Below are positions 1 through 8,747 of a stretch of 64,000 nt of DNA, in pieces. The stretch spans positions 117,999 to 181,998 of the forward strand of contig SVPA01000001.1 of the NCBI GenBank assembly GCA_015066085.1, in the 5' to 3' direction. Both the position numbers and the translations under genes were made by a program. The DNA is from Oscillospiraceae bacterium (GTDB lineage: Bacteria > Bacillota > Clostridia > Oscillospirales > Acutalibacteraceae). The notes beneath the pieces are model-generated. The model was given only the letters and a program-made list of their open reading frames with translations. It was not told the origin of the DNA and ran no database searches. How positions within the stretch are numbered: position 1 is the stretch's first letter; each line of letters begins with the position of its first letter.

Positions 1-2
1 TA

Positions 3-1016
3 TCTATTATTGCAGACGCTTTTAACAATCTGTCGGATATGGGGTCTTCTGTTGTTACTATGTTTGGCTTTAAACTTGCAAACAAACCTGCCGACCCCGA
101 CCACCCTTACGGTCACGGAAGATTTGAATATATTTCCGCCTTTATAGTTTCGGGTTTTATTCTTGTAATGGGTTTTGAACTGCTTAAAAGTTCGGTTGAG
201 AAAATAATTACTCCGACAGACCTTGATTTTGGAACCGTTTCGATAGTTATTCTTGCCCTTTCGGTTGCTTTAAAACTCTGGATGTTCTTCTTTAACCGAA
301 AACTCGGCAAACGAATTGAGTCTTCTGCCCTTATTGCAACCGCAAAGGACAGTTTGAACGACGCTATAACAACCTTTGCAATTCTTGTTTCGGTTATTAT
401 TATGAACATAACAAGCCTTAACATAGACGCTTATGTCGGCGTTATTATGTCACTGTTTATTCTTTGGTCGGGCTTTAAAACGGGAAAAGAAACTCTCGGT
501 CCCCTTTTAGGCGAACCGATTGACGAGCAAACGGCAAAAACGCTTGAAAACGAGATTATGGCTTTTGACGGTTTTCTGGGTATTCACGACCTAATGGCTC
601 ATAACTACGGACCCGGACGCTGTTTTGCTTCGGTACACGTTGAAGTTCCTGCCGATACAGATATTGTTAAGTGCCACGAACATATTGACCTTTGCGAGAA
701 ACTTGTTTTCGAGCGAACGGGAATTATGCTAACAATCCATATGGACCCCGTTGAAACCGACAACGAAAAACTAAATCTTGCTAAAAGCGTTATTGCCGAA
801 AAAATTAAGGTTATTCACCCCGACCTTACCATTCACGATTTCAGAATGACCCCAAAAAGCGACGAGCGAACCAACCTTATTTTTGACGTTGTTCTTCCGA
901 TTGGATTAGATAAGGAAAAACAAGACATTAAACGCCAGATAGAAGATATTGCGGTTAGTATTGACCCGACATATCGGTGTGTAATAACCTTTGATTATAA
1001 TTTTGTTGGAAAATAA
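3..1016 (+). CDS. Cation diffusion facilitator family transporter (5' truncated)
   Basis: Metal-cation/proton antiporter of the cation diffusion facilitator family, acting in the cytoplasmic membrane. The reading frame is open from base 3 to the stop, so the gene begins before the window; an internal ATG at 39 is not the real start. The visible N-terminus (SIIADAFNNLSD) is the family's second-helix metal site, with the DxxxD-type Asp residues, followed by HPYGHGR, a typical loop motif. Further hydrophobic helices follow, then a soluble C-terminal domain of about 150 residues with the usual ferredoxin-like cytoplasmic fold. The metal (zinc, iron or manganese) cannot be told from this. It ends just before a very long hairpin. 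Confidence 0.9.
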   Translation, partial: SIIADAFNNLSDMGSSVVTMFGFKLANKPADPDHPYGHGRFEYISAFIVSGFILVMGFELLKSSVEKIITPTDLDFGTVSIVILALSVALKLWMFFFNRKLGKRIESSALIATAKDSLNDAITTFAILVSVIIMNITSLNIDAYVGVIMSLFILWSGFKTGKETLGPLLGEPIDEQTAKTLENEIMAFDGFLGIHDLMAHNYGPGRCFASVHVEVPADTDIVKCHEHIDLCEKLVFERTGIMLTIHMDPVETDNEKLNLAKSVIAEKIKVIHPDLTIHDFRMTPKSDERTNLIFDVVLPIGLDKEKQDIKRQIEDIAVSIDPTYRCVITFDYNFVGK

Positions 1017-1021
1017 TTTTT

Positions 1022-1106
1022 GACACTGTGCCTAAAAGGGAGTTGTGGTTAGGGATAAACCGATTTCGTCCCTAATCGCAACTCCCTAAGCGCAGTGTCT
1101 TTTTTT
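1022..1106 (+). terminator. Very long hairpin terminator after the cation-efflux gene
   Basis: The left arm (1022-1059) and right arm (about 1067-1099) pair almost throughout, with G-U pairs and one small internal loop. The outer stem is GACACTGTGC/GCGCAGTGTC and the inner stem is AGGGAGTTGTGG with its partner. A run of seven T follows at 1100-1106, so it should act as an intrinsic terminator, but it is about three times longer than the other terminators here. Confidence 0.75.
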
Positions 1107-1156
1107 CGTATTGGGAATAATATATAATGTAATTTTTATTTCGGAGTGAAAAATAT

Positions 1157-2194
1157 ATGAAATTCTTTTTAGCATCAAACTCTGCCCAGGGGTTTATTTC
1201 GGAATTTAAAAACTGCTATGAGCCAAAAGATGATTGGTACGCCTATATTATTAAAGGCGGTCCCGGTACGGGAAAGTCTTCGTTTATGAGAAAACTTGTC
1301 AAAAAGGCTGAAGAAAAGGGACTTGAGGTTTTAAAAATTTACTGTGCCAGTGACCCTTCTTCCCTTGACGGAGTTCTTATTCCAAAACTTAAAACTGCCG
1401 TTTTAGACGGCACAGCACCCCATACGGTTGACCCGACTTTCCCCGGGGTTAGCGAATGTATACTTAATTTTGGAGATTTTTGGGACGAGAATCTGCTTAA
1501 AAAACAGGGCCGGGAAATTATAAAATTAACTACCGAGAACAAAAAAATTCACAAAAGTGTTTCAGAACAGGTGGTCCTTGCGGGCGGTCTTATGGAAGAA
1601 GACCTTAAAGCGTCGCAAAGACTAATAAACAGTAAAGAAACCGAAAAACTTGCAAGCACGCTCATAAACGAATATATTCCAAACACAAATAAGAATGGTA
1701 AAATTATAAATCGGTTTTTGGGCGGTATTACGCCAAAAGGCGTTCTCTATTTTGGAGATTCGATTTTAGCAAAGAAAACTATTTCCATTTTGGACCCGGT
1801 TGGTTCGGTATCTAACGCAGTTTTCGAACAATTAAAGGAAGAGGGAGTAAAAAGAGGGTTTGATACCGTAGTATTTAAAAACCCCGTTCTTCCAAACACA
1901 CTTATTGACGGCATTTATTTGCCCGAACTAAATATTTGCTTTTTAAGGGAGTACGAACACCAAAAAGCAGTAGCAGATAAAACTTTTTTTGCAAAAGACT
2001 ATATGGTAACGACCGCATTTATGGAAGAAAAGGGAAACGCTTGTCTTGTTTCACAACTGCTTGAAAGTTCGGCAAAACTTTTAAGACAGGCAAAAGAAAA
2101 CCACGACCAACTTGAAAAATGTTATATTTCGGCGATGGACTTTGAAAGTCTTAACAGTTTTTGCGACCTTCAAGTTGAAAAAATTGTAAAATAA
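1157..2194 (+). CDS. Duplicated P-loop ATPase of unknown role (PRK06851-like)
   Basis: Soluble 345-residue NTPase seen in clostridia and bacilli; its physiological role is not known to me. An intact Walker A, GGPGTGKSS, lies near residues 34-42, followed by a DPSSLDGVLIPKL stretch. The second half repeats the plan: ITPKG, then a helix region ending LKEEGVKRG, then NTLIDGIYLPEL, which mirrors LDGVLIPKL of the first half. In the second copy the position expected for the P-loop reads DPVGSVSNA and lacks the GK[ST] of a working site, so only the first half probably binds nucleotide. The start is set by a GGAG-type RBS about 8 bases upstream. A TATAAT at 1123-1128 may be its -10 box. It stands alone between terminators. 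Confidence 0.75.
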   Translation: MKFFLASNSAQGFISEFKNCYEPKDDWYAYIIKGGPGTGKSSFMRKLVKKAEEKGLEVLKIYCASDPSSLDGVLIPKLKTAVLDGTAPHTVDPTFPGVSECILNFGDFWDENLLKKQGREIIKLTTENKKIHKSVSEQVVLAGGLMEEDLKASQRLINSKETEKLASTLINEYIPNTNKNGKIINRFLGGITPKGVLYFGDSILAKKTISILDPVGSVSNAVFEQLKEEGVKRGFDTVVFKNPVLPNTLIDGIYLPELNICFLREYEHQKAVADKTFFAKDYMVTTAFMEEKGNACLVSQLLESSAKLLRQAKENHDQLEKCYISAMDFESLNSFCDLQVEKIVK

Positions 2195-2218
2195 AAAACG
2201 GCTATATAGCCGTTTTTT
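2194..2218. terminator. Bidirectional hairpin terminator
   Basis: AAAAACGGCTATATAGCCGTTTTT is a near-perfect palindrome with T runs on both strands. It lies between the convergent ATPase and Nif3-like genes and can serve both. Confidence 0.85.
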
Positions 2219-2969
2219 ATTTTGTAAATTTAATTGGCGAAAAGTGGTTTTCGCTAATATTTATTGTTGGAAAAGCCTTTTTAAGTTCGGCTGCTAAAAC
2301 CGGGACCACAACATCTTCGGTTGCAAAATGACCCGCGTCAAGCAAGGTTATTCCGTTTAAGTGGGCATTTAGGAAAACGCTGTGTTTAATGTCGGCGGTT
2401 AAAAAGGCGTCTACTCCCCTTTTTGAAACCTCGTCTAAAAGACTGCCTCCGCTTCCCGAGCAGACCGCAACCCTTTTTATATGGGTATTTGTTCCGACAT
2501 ATTTTACGGGAAAGCCGAGTTTTAAGGACACTTGGTTTGCAAATTCGTCGGCAGAGATAGGGTCACTCAGTTCCCCTATTCGGTAGAGAAATCCCTCACT
2601 GTCGGCAATCTTTTCGATATTTTCAAGGCTGACGGCAAGACAGAGAGTGTCATTTACACCGCCGTCTGCCTGGTCGAGATTGGTATGGACCGAGATTGCC
2701 GAAATGTTTGCCCTTAAAAGCCTAAAAATAATACTTTCATCGGTTACCGATTTAAGCGGGTCAAAAATTACGGGGTGGTGGCAAACGATTAGGTTTGCAC
2801 CGCTTTCTTGGGCCTGTGTTACCGCTTCTTCTGTGCAGTCAAGGCAGACGACAATTCCCGTTACCTCGCTGTTTAAACTGCCTACAAGGTGACCCGAATT
2901 GTCATAAGGCATAGCCGATGAAAAGTCATACTTTTCATCAAGCAGATTTAAAACATCGCAAACTTTCAT
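2217..2969 (-). CDS. Nif3-like dinuclear metal-centre protein (YqfO family)
   Basis: Member of the NIF3/DUF34 family, hexameric proteins with a two-metal centre, often named GTP cyclohydrolase I type 2 on weak grounds; the true reaction is unsettled. At 250 residues it is the short form without the PII-like insert. Metal-binding motifs visible are CHHP (HPVIFDPLKS) near residues 64-70, SVHTNLD near 95-101, and the C-terminal DAGHFATE with a His and Glu. It is the last gene of the minus-strand run nrdR-gltX-glnS-nif3, one base after the glnS stop, so probably cotranscribed. Confidence 0.9.
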   Translation of the reverse strand: MKVCDVLNLLDEKYDFSSAMPYDNSGHLVGSLNSEVTGIVVCLDCTEEAVTQAQESGANLIVCHHPVIFDPLKSVTDESIIFRLLRANISAISVHTNLDQADGGVNDTLCLAVSLENIEKIADSEGFLYRIGELSDPISADEFANQVSLKLGFPVKYVGTNTHIKRVAVCSGSGGSLLDEVSKRGVDAFLTADIKHSVFLNAHLNGITLLDAGHFATEDVVVPVLAAELKKAFPTINISENHFSPIKFTK

Positions 2970-2970
2970 A

Positions 2971-4659
2971 TTAGTTACCCTTTTTAAAGGAATCTTTAAG
3001 AGCGACGGTTTGGTTGAAGATAAGGTTGTTTTCCGCCGAATCTTTATCTAAACAGAAGTAGCCCTGACGCATAAACTGGAAGCCTTCGCCGATAGTAGCA
3101 TTAGCCAAAGAGGCTTCTAACTTACAACCGCTAAGTACGGTTAGAGAGTTTTCGTTAAGATTTTCGGTAAAGGAGCCAACGCTTTCTTCGTCGGACGGGT
3201 TTTCAACATTGAAAAGACGCTCGTAAAGGCGAACGGTAGCGTCGACCGCATGATTTACACTTACCCAGTGAATAGTTCCTTTAACCTTTCTTCCGTCGGG
3301 CGATTCGCCGCCGTAGGAAGCGGGGTCGTAGGTTACATGAACACAGGTAATATTGCCGTTTTCGTCTTCTTCGTGGGAAGCGTATTTTACAAAATAGGCT
3401 CCCTTTAGGCGAACTTCTTTTTCGGGGCAAAGGCGGAAATACTTTCCGGGGGGATTTAACATAAAATCGTCTTGCTCGATATAGATTTCGCGGGAGAAGG
3501 TAACGGTTTTATTGCCGAGTTCGGGTTTATTGGGGTTGATTTCAACCGAAATTTCTTCGGTTTTATCTTCGGGATAATTATCAATTACAACCTTTAAAGG
3601 ACGAAGCACCGCCATAGCACGATTGGCGTTCATATTCAGTTCGTCACGAACACAAGACTCTAAAAGAGCGTAGTCTATTACGCTATAAGCCTTGCTGACG
3701 CCGATTTTATCGACAAAGGTGCGAACGGCAGAGGCGGGGTAGCCGCGTCTTCTCATTCCGCAAAGGGTTGCCATTCTCGGGTCGTCCCAACCCGAAACGA
3801 GACCGTCGTTTACAAGTTTAAGGCACTTTCTTTTAGAGGTCAGGGTGTAGTTTACATTCATTCTGGCAAACTCGATTTGGCGAGGCGCTTCGGGGATTTC
3901 AAGTTGCTCTAAAAACCAGTTATAAAGGGGGCGGTGGTTTTCAAACTCTAACGAACAAAGAGAATGGGTAACGCCCTCTTTAGCGTCAGAAAGAGGGTGA
4001 GCAAAGTCGTACATTGGGTAAACGCACCACTTATCTCCCGTTCTGTGATGAGAAACCTTCATAATTCGGTAGATAATGGGGTCACGCATATTGATATTTG
4101 AAGAAGACATATCAATTTTAGCACGGAGTACCATTGCACCGTTTTCAAATTCTCCCGCAGTCATACGGGCAAAAAGGTCTTTAGTTTCGGCTACCGGGCG
4201 GTCACGGTAAGGACTGTTTTTGCCGGGCTCTACAAGAGTTCCTCTCATTTCGCGAATTTGGTCGGGGGTAGACTCATCTACATAGGCAAGTCCCTTGTCG
4301 ATAAGTTTAAGAGCACACTCATAGATAAAATCAAAATAGTCCGAGGCATAGTAAACATTATCCCAATCAAAACCGAGCCATTTAATATCTTCCATAATGG
4401 CGTCGACATATTCGGTGTCTTCTTTTGTGGGGTTAGTATCGTCAAGGCGAAGATTACATTTTCCGCCGTATTTATCGGAAGTTCCAAAGTCAATGCAGAT
4501 TGCTTTGGCGTGACCGATATGAAGATAACCGTTAGGTTCGGGCGGAAAACGGGTTTGCACCCTCGAATAGACCCCTTCGTCAAGGTCTTTATCTATAAAA
4601 TCATAAATAAAGTTAGAGGGGACGGACACTGCCTCGTCCTTAATTTTTTCGTCTGCCAT
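2971..4659 (-). CDS. glnS: Glutaminyl-tRNA synthetase
   Basis: Class I synthetase charging tRNA-Gln with glutamine; 562 residues, the usual size for bacterial GlnRS. The HIGH motif appears as PPEPNGYLHIGHAKAI near residues 40-55 and the KMSKS-type loop as LTSKRKC near 274. The C-terminal half is the two-barrel anticodon-binding region. The start ATG lies 11 bases after the gltX stop. GlnRS is uncommon among Firmicutes, most of which make Gln-tRNA by the GatCAB amidation route; a GlnRS next to GltX suggests a discriminating GluRS partner. This last point is inference. Confidence 0.96.
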   Translation of the reverse strand: MADEKIKDEAVSVPSNFIYDFIDKDLDEGVYSRVQTRFPPEPNGYLHIGHAKAICIDFGTSDKYGGKCNLRLDDTNPTKEDTEYVDAIMEDIKWLGFDWDNVYYASDYFDFIYECALKLIDKGLAYVDESTPDQIREMRGTLVEPGKNSPYRDRPVAETKDLFARMTAGEFENGAMVLRAKIDMSSSNINMRDPIIYRIMKVSHHRTGDKWCVYPMYDFAHPLSDAKEGVTHSLCSLEFENHRPLYNWFLEQLEIPEAPRQIEFARMNVNYTLTSKRKCLKLVNDGLVSGWDDPRMATLCGMRRRGYPASAVRTFVDKIGVSKAYSVIDYALLESCVRDELNMNANRAMAVLRPLKVVIDNYPEDKTEEISVEINPNKPELGNKTVTFSREIYIEQDDFMLNPPGKYFRLCPEKEVRLKGAYFVKYASHEEDENGNITCVHVTYDPASYGGESPDGRKVKGTIHWVSVNHAVDATVRLYERLFNVENPSDEESVGSFTENLNENSLTVLSGCKLEASLANATIGEGFQFMRQGYFCLDKDSAENNLIFNQTVALKDSFKKGN

Positions 4660-4670
4660 AAATTTTGCTC

Positions 4671-6323
4671 CTAAATATTAGAAATAGCGTCATTCATACG
4701 CTTTATACATTCGTCTTTTCCGAGCACCTGCATTATACTGCAAAGGTCGGGGGTATTTCTTCTGCCGGTAACGGCAATTCGAAGAATTGTTGAAAGGTCG
4801 CCCGCACTTCCCTTATAGGCCTCTTTATTGGCTTTATATTCCTTTGTTTCAGCGGCAAAGCCAAGGTCAGAGCAGAGCGATTTAATTCGGCCAAACCATT
4901 CTTCTTTAGTATCGGTTTCACAGTAGACGCCGATATACTTTTTAAGGAAGGCCTTTACATCATCTGCATTTATATGCTCGGGAAACTCATAACAAGGGGT
5001 ATAAAGTTCACTAAAGAAATAGGAACAATACTTCTTTGCCTCGTTCCATTTAGCAATATCTTTACGGGGTTTTGCGCAGTCGCGGTCGATAGCGAAAACG
5101 GCTTTTGTATATTCTTTGTCTTTAGAAAGAATATTATAAAACTCACCGTCGAATTCCTTTGCCCAGTCGAGAAGTTTAGCAACGACTGTTTCGCTGTCCA
5201 TTGAAGAAACGACATTCTTTGAAACGTCAATAAGTTTGTCACCGTCAAAGAGGGCTCCCGAAACCGACATTTTTTTAAGGTTAAACTTAAAGTTCTCACG
5301 GGGAGCGTCCGGGTTGGCACGGCGCCAATCTTCAAACTCACTTGAGGCAACCGTCATAAGATATTCGATAACGCTTTTAGCGTCGAAGCCTTCCTCGGCA
5401 AAATAGTGAACGGCAGCCTCGGGGTCTTTACGCTTTGAAATTTTGCGTTTTGCTCCATTATCAAGTTTCATAATCGGAGCAACGTGGCAAAATTTAGGCG
5501 GTTTAAACCCGAGAAGTTTAAAAAGTTGAATATGTTTAGGAACCGAAGAGAGCCATTCGTCGCCACGAATAACATGGGTGGTTCTCATAAGGTGGTCGTC
5601 AACGGCGTGGGCAAAGTGGTAGGTTGGGATTCCGTCGGATTTAAGAAGAACGAAATCTTCATCATTTTCGGGGAGTTCAATTTTACCCTTTATACCGTCG
5701 TCAACAAAAATTCGGTTTTCTTCATTACCGGGAGATTTAAGGCGGACAACATAGGGTTTGCCCTCGTCTATTAAGGCTTTAGCCTCATCTACCGTAATAT
5801 TTCTATGGACGGCAAATTCGCCGTGATATCCCGTACGGATTTTGTTTGCTTCCTGTTTTTCTCTTACGGCAGAAAGTTCTTCAGCAGTGCAAAAACAGGG
5901 GTAGGCAAAACCCTCTTTTACAAGTTTTTTGGCAAAACACTGATAAATTTCGGCACGCTGACTTTGTTTATAAGGGCCGTAGTCCCCTTTTTGCTCGGTG
6001 GGGGTAACAAAACCCTCGTCGATATTTATACCGAAACGGACAAGCCCGTTTATAATATCATCAATTCCGCCCTCGATTTCACGCTTTTTATCGGTATCTT
6101 CAATTCTTGTATAGAAAATACCGCCTGTAGAGTCGGCACAGGTTCTGTTAACAAGGGACATAAACAGGGTTCCAAGATGAAGATATCCCGTAGGACTCGG
6201 GGCAATTCTTACAACCCTTGCACCCTCTTTAAGATTTCTTTCAGGGTAGAGGTTTTCATAATATTCGGGTTCTTTATCGATATGGCTAAAAAGCAGTTCA
6301 GCCATTCTTTCAAATTCGTTCAT
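4671..6323 (-). CDS. gltX: Glutamyl-tRNA synthetase (long clostridial form)
   Basis: Class I synthetase charging tRNA-Glu. At 550 residues it is longer than the usual 470-490, as in other clostridial forms, with extra sequence in the C-terminal helical region. HIGH-type motif SPTGYLHLGTL lies near residues 42-52; the KMSKS-type loop is RKISKRKDPEAAV near 294. It also shows GLVRFGINIDEG and the DDHLMRTTHVIRGDEWL core. It follows nrdR by about 15 bases and precedes glnS by 11, in one operon. Whether it is discriminating or also charges tRNA-Gln cannot be seen here. Confidence 0.95.
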   Translation of the reverse strand: MNEFERMAELLFSHIDKEPEYYENLYPERNLKEGARVVRIAPSPTGYLHLGTLFMSLVNRTCADSTGGIFYTRIEDTDKKREIEGGIDDIINGLVRFGINIDEGFVTPTEQKGDYGPYKQSQRAEIYQCFAKKLVKEGFAYPCFCTAEELSAVREKQEANKIRTGYHGEFAVHRNITVDEAKALIDEGKPYVVRLKSPGNEENRIFVDDGIKGKIELPENDEDFVLLKSDGIPTYHFAHAVDDHLMRTTHVIRGDEWLSSVPKHIQLFKLLGFKPPKFCHVAPIMKLDNGAKRKISKRKDPEAAVHYFAEEGFDAKSVIEYLMTVASSEFEDWRRANPDAPRENFKFNLKKMSVSGALFDGDKLIDVSKNVVSSMDSETVVAKLLDWAKEFDGEFYNILSKDKEYTKAVFAIDRDCAKPRKDIAKWNEAKKYCSYFFSELYTPCYEFPEHINADDVKAFLKKYIGVYCETDTKEEWFGRIKSLCSDLGFAAETKEYKANKEAYKGSAGDLSTILRIAVTGRRNTPDLCSIMQVLGKDECIKRMNDAISNI

Positions 6324-6338
6324 AAGGGTCTCACCTTT

Positions 6339-6797
6339 TTATTTTTGGGTATTTAAGAGTTTATTTAGTTCGTCCATAAAGGTATTTATGTCACGGAATT
6401 GGCGGTAAACCGACGCAAAGCGGACATAGGCAACCTCGTCAATATCTTTAAGTTTTTCCATTACGAGTTCACCGATTTTCTCACTTGAAACCTCACGGTC
6501 TAAAGTGTTTTGAATTTCGGTTTCGATTTCGTCGATAGCCTTTTCAAGAGTGTCAAGAGAAACGGGACGTTTTTCACAAGCACGAATCATTCCGTTAAGC
6601 ACCTTTTCACGCGAGAAAGCCTGACGGGTTTTATCCTTTTTAATTACGATAATAGGAAGACTTTCAATAATTTCATAGGTAGTAAAACGACGGGCACACT
6701 GAAGACATTCACGCCTTCTTCTGATACGCTCTCCCTCGTCGGTAGGACGGGAATCGATAACCTTGCTTTCTTCATAACCGCAAAAAGGACATTTCAT
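6339..6797 (-). CDS. nrdR: Transcriptional repressor NrdR
   Basis: Zinc-ribbon and ATP-cone repressor of ribonucleotide reductase genes, about 152 residues, the normal size. The start is [17 protein letters not shown], with the zinc-ribbon pairs CPFC and CLQC; an upstream in-frame extension is rejected because a good AGGTGG RBS precedes the ATG at 6797 and the zinc ribbon must begin there. The ATP-cone ([16 protein letters not shown]) follows from about residue 48. It heads the operon nrdR-gltX-glnS-nif3. Upstream on the minus strand is an AT-rich stretch with TACTATATATGG, a weak partial match to the NrdR box, which could mean autoregulation; this is not proven. Confidence 0.95.
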   Translation of the reverse strand: MKCPFCGYEESKVIDSRPTDEGERIRRRRECLQCARRFTTYEIIESLPIIVIKKDKTRQAFSREKVLNGMIRACEKRPVSLDTLEKAIDEIETEIQNTLDREVSSEKIGELVMEKLKDIDEVAYVRFASVYRQFRDINTFMDELNKLLNTQK

Positions 6798-6914
6798 AAC
6801 TTTGCCACCTTTACTTTTATTTTTGCCATATATAGTATATATTACCACAAAACAACACAAAAAAGCAACACTTTTTAACTTAAATCTTAACCCTTTAGGC
6901 ATATTAAATAATTC

Positions 6915-6943
6915 TTGCCAAAAGTATAATTTGTTGATAAAAT
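6915..6943 (+). promoter_or_regulatory. Promoter of the cyclophilin-DUF362 pair
   Basis: TTGCCA at 6915-6920, a 17-base spacer and TAAAAT at 6938-6943, then an AAAGGAGA RBS before the ATG at 6970. Confidence 0.6.
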
Positions 6944-6969
6944 ATATAAAAACCTTAAAGGAGATTTTT

Positions 6970-7566
6970 ATGAGTTTTCAAACACGGTTACCCCTAAAGA
7001 GCGATTTGATTGCAGTTATGCACACAAACATGGGAGATATTAAGATTAAACTTTTTAAAAACGAGGTTCCCCGCACGGTAAACAATTTCGTTGAACTTGC
7101 AAAAAAGGGATATTATAACGGAATAATTTTCCACCGAGTTATTAAAGACTTTATGATTCAGGGCGGTGACCCTACCGGTACGGGTATGGGCGGAGAGAGT
7201 ATTTACGGAGAAAAGTTTGAAGACGAATTCGACCTTAAACTTCATAACGTAAGAGGGGCTCTTTCAATGGCAAATGCAGGGCCAGACACCAACGGAAGTC
7301 AGTTCTTTATTGTTCAGGCAAATACCGTTCCCGACGGAATGATTGAGCAGATGGAGGCTCTTGCCGACAGAGGTTTCCCCGCAGAGACGGTTGCCGATTA
7401 TAAGGCTCTTGGCGGAACTCCCTGGCTTGACTTTAAACACAGCGTTTTCGGTCAGGTTTTTGAGGGAATGAACACGGTAGACGATATTGCTAATGTTCGT
7501 GTTGGTGCGGGAGATAAGCCTCTTTATGATGTTGTTATTGAAGGAATTGACATAGAGGAATTCTAA
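6970..7566 (+). CDS. Peptidyl-prolyl cis-trans isomerase, cyclophilin type
   Basis: Cytoplasmic cyclophilin (no signal peptide) of about 198 residues that speeds proline isomerisation during folding. Hallmarks are the [19 protein letters not shown] active-site segment (catalytic Arg and Gln), [19 protein letters not shown] and the C-terminal [10 protein letters not shown]. The start at 6970 is chosen because AAAGGAGA lies 6 bases upstream; a longer in-frame extension runs back through the promoter and the divergent nrdR leader. An insertion around residues 125-150 ([18 protein letters not shown]) is typical of clostridial cyclophilins. The stop overlaps the start of the next gene (TAATG). Confidence 0.93.
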   Translation: MSFQTRLPLKSDLIAVMHTNMGDIKIKLFKNEVPRTVNNFVELAKKGYYNGIIFHRVIKDFMIQGGDPTGTGMGGESIYGEKFEDEFDLKLHNVRGALSMANAGPDTNGSQFFIVQANTVPDGMIEQMEALADRGFPAETVADYKALGGTPWLDFKHSVFGQVFEGMNTVDDIANVRVGAGDKPLYDVVIEGIDIEEF

Positions 7567-8711
7567 TGAAGGACGTTTATATTGCAAAATGCGACAGTTA
7601 CGAGCCGAGTACAGTTTGGTCGGCTATGGAAGAACTGCTCGTTTCAAGCGGTCTTTTAGACTTTGTTAAGCCTGATATGACGGTTGGAATTAAAGCAAAT
7701 CTTGTTTCCTTTTTAAAGCCCGAAGCGGCGGGAACTACCCACCCCGAAGTTTTAAATGCTCTTGCTAAACTTATAACAGACAAAGGGGCAAAGGTTATTA
7801 TCGGAGACAGTCCGGGCGGACTTTACACTTCGGCTTATGTAAATAGGGTATATACCGCAACGGGTATGAAAACCCTTATAAGAGAGGGCGTTGAACTAAA
7901 CTCCGATTACGGACAGACTTCTGCCGAGTTTGAAGAAGCATCTGTACTTAAAACCTTTCAGTACACCTCCTGGCTTGATAGGTGCGACGCGATTATTAAC
8001 TTTTGCAAGTTAAAATCCCACGGAATGATGGGTATGTCGGCGGCTGTAAAAAATATGTTTGGGGTAATTCCCGGCACAATGAAGCCGGAATATCATTTCC
8101 GTTTTTCAAACCACGAAGATTTTGCCCGAATGATTGTAGACTTAAATGAATATTTTAAGCCAAATCTTTGTATATGCGACGCGGTAATCGGAATGGAGGG
8201 CAACGGTCCGACAGCGGGAACGCCGAGGCATATCGGCGGAATTCTTGCTTCAAAATCGCCTTATAAACTTGACTTGGTCTGTGCCGAAATTATCGGTCTT
8301 GATGTAAAGCAGATACCCACCGTTATGGCGTCGGCAGAACGCGGTCTTACTCCCCTTTCTACCGACGAAATTACCATAGAGGGCGACCTTGAAAGCCTTA
8401 AGATTTCTGATTTTAAAAACATTGAGGTTCACAACAGTCTTCTCTTTAAAGGCGGCGGTTCTCCGCTTGAAAATTTTTACGGAAATATTGTTAAAAACTT
8501 TCTTTCGGCAAAACCGAAACTTAAACCAAGCGAGTGCGTTGGGTGTGAAGAATGTAAAAGAATTTGTCCCGCAAACGCAATTACTATGAAGGACAGAAAA
8601 CCGCAGATAAACCGAAAACTTTGTATTAGGTGCTTTTGCTGTCAGGAGTTTTGTCCGAAAGGGGCTTTAAAGGTTAAACGCCCCGCTGTTGCAAAACTTT
8701 TAAACAAATAA
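7566..8711 (+). CDS. DUF362 protein with two C-terminal 4Fe-4S clusters
   Basis: 381-residue iron-sulfur protein of unknown function, widespread in anaerobes. Residues 1 to about 300 are the DUF362 domain (GIKANLVSF, THPEVL, GDSPGG, KLKSHGMMGMSAAVKNMFG). The last 60 residues carry two ferredoxin motifs: CVGCEECKRICP and CIRCFCCQEFCP, each CxxCxxCxxxCP, enough for two 4Fe-4S clusters. It probably moves or stores electrons in the cytoplasm, but no partner is evident here. The start overlaps the cyclophilin stop by one base, so the two are translationally coupled. Confidence 0.88.
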   Translation: MKDVYIAKCDSYEPSTVWSAMEELLVSSGLLDFVKPDMTVGIKANLVSFLKPEAAGTTHPEVLNALAKLITDKGAKVIIGDSPGGLYTSAYVNRVYTATGMKTLIREGVELNSDYGQTSAEFEEASVLKTFQYTSWLDRCDAIINFCKLKSHGMMGMSAAVKNMFGVIPGTMKPEYHFRFSNHEDFARMIVDLNEYFKPNLCICDAVIGMEGNGPTAGTPRHIGGILASKSPYKLDLVCAEIIGLDVKQIPTVMASAERGLTPLSTDEITIEGDLESLKISDFKNIEVHNSLLFKGGGSPLENFYGNIVKNFLSAKPKLKPSECVGCEECKRICPANAITMKDRKPQINRKLCIRCFCCQEFCPKGALKVKRPAVAKLLNK

Positions 8712-8747
8712 AAAAACGGTAAAGCCACAAGGCTTTACCGTTTTTTG
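8711..8747. terminator. Bidirectional hairpin terminator
   Basis: Stem AACGGTAAAGCC/GGCTTTACCGTT with loop ACAA at 8727-8730, flanked by A and T runs, between the convergent DUF362 and ABC ATPase genes. Confidence 0.88.
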
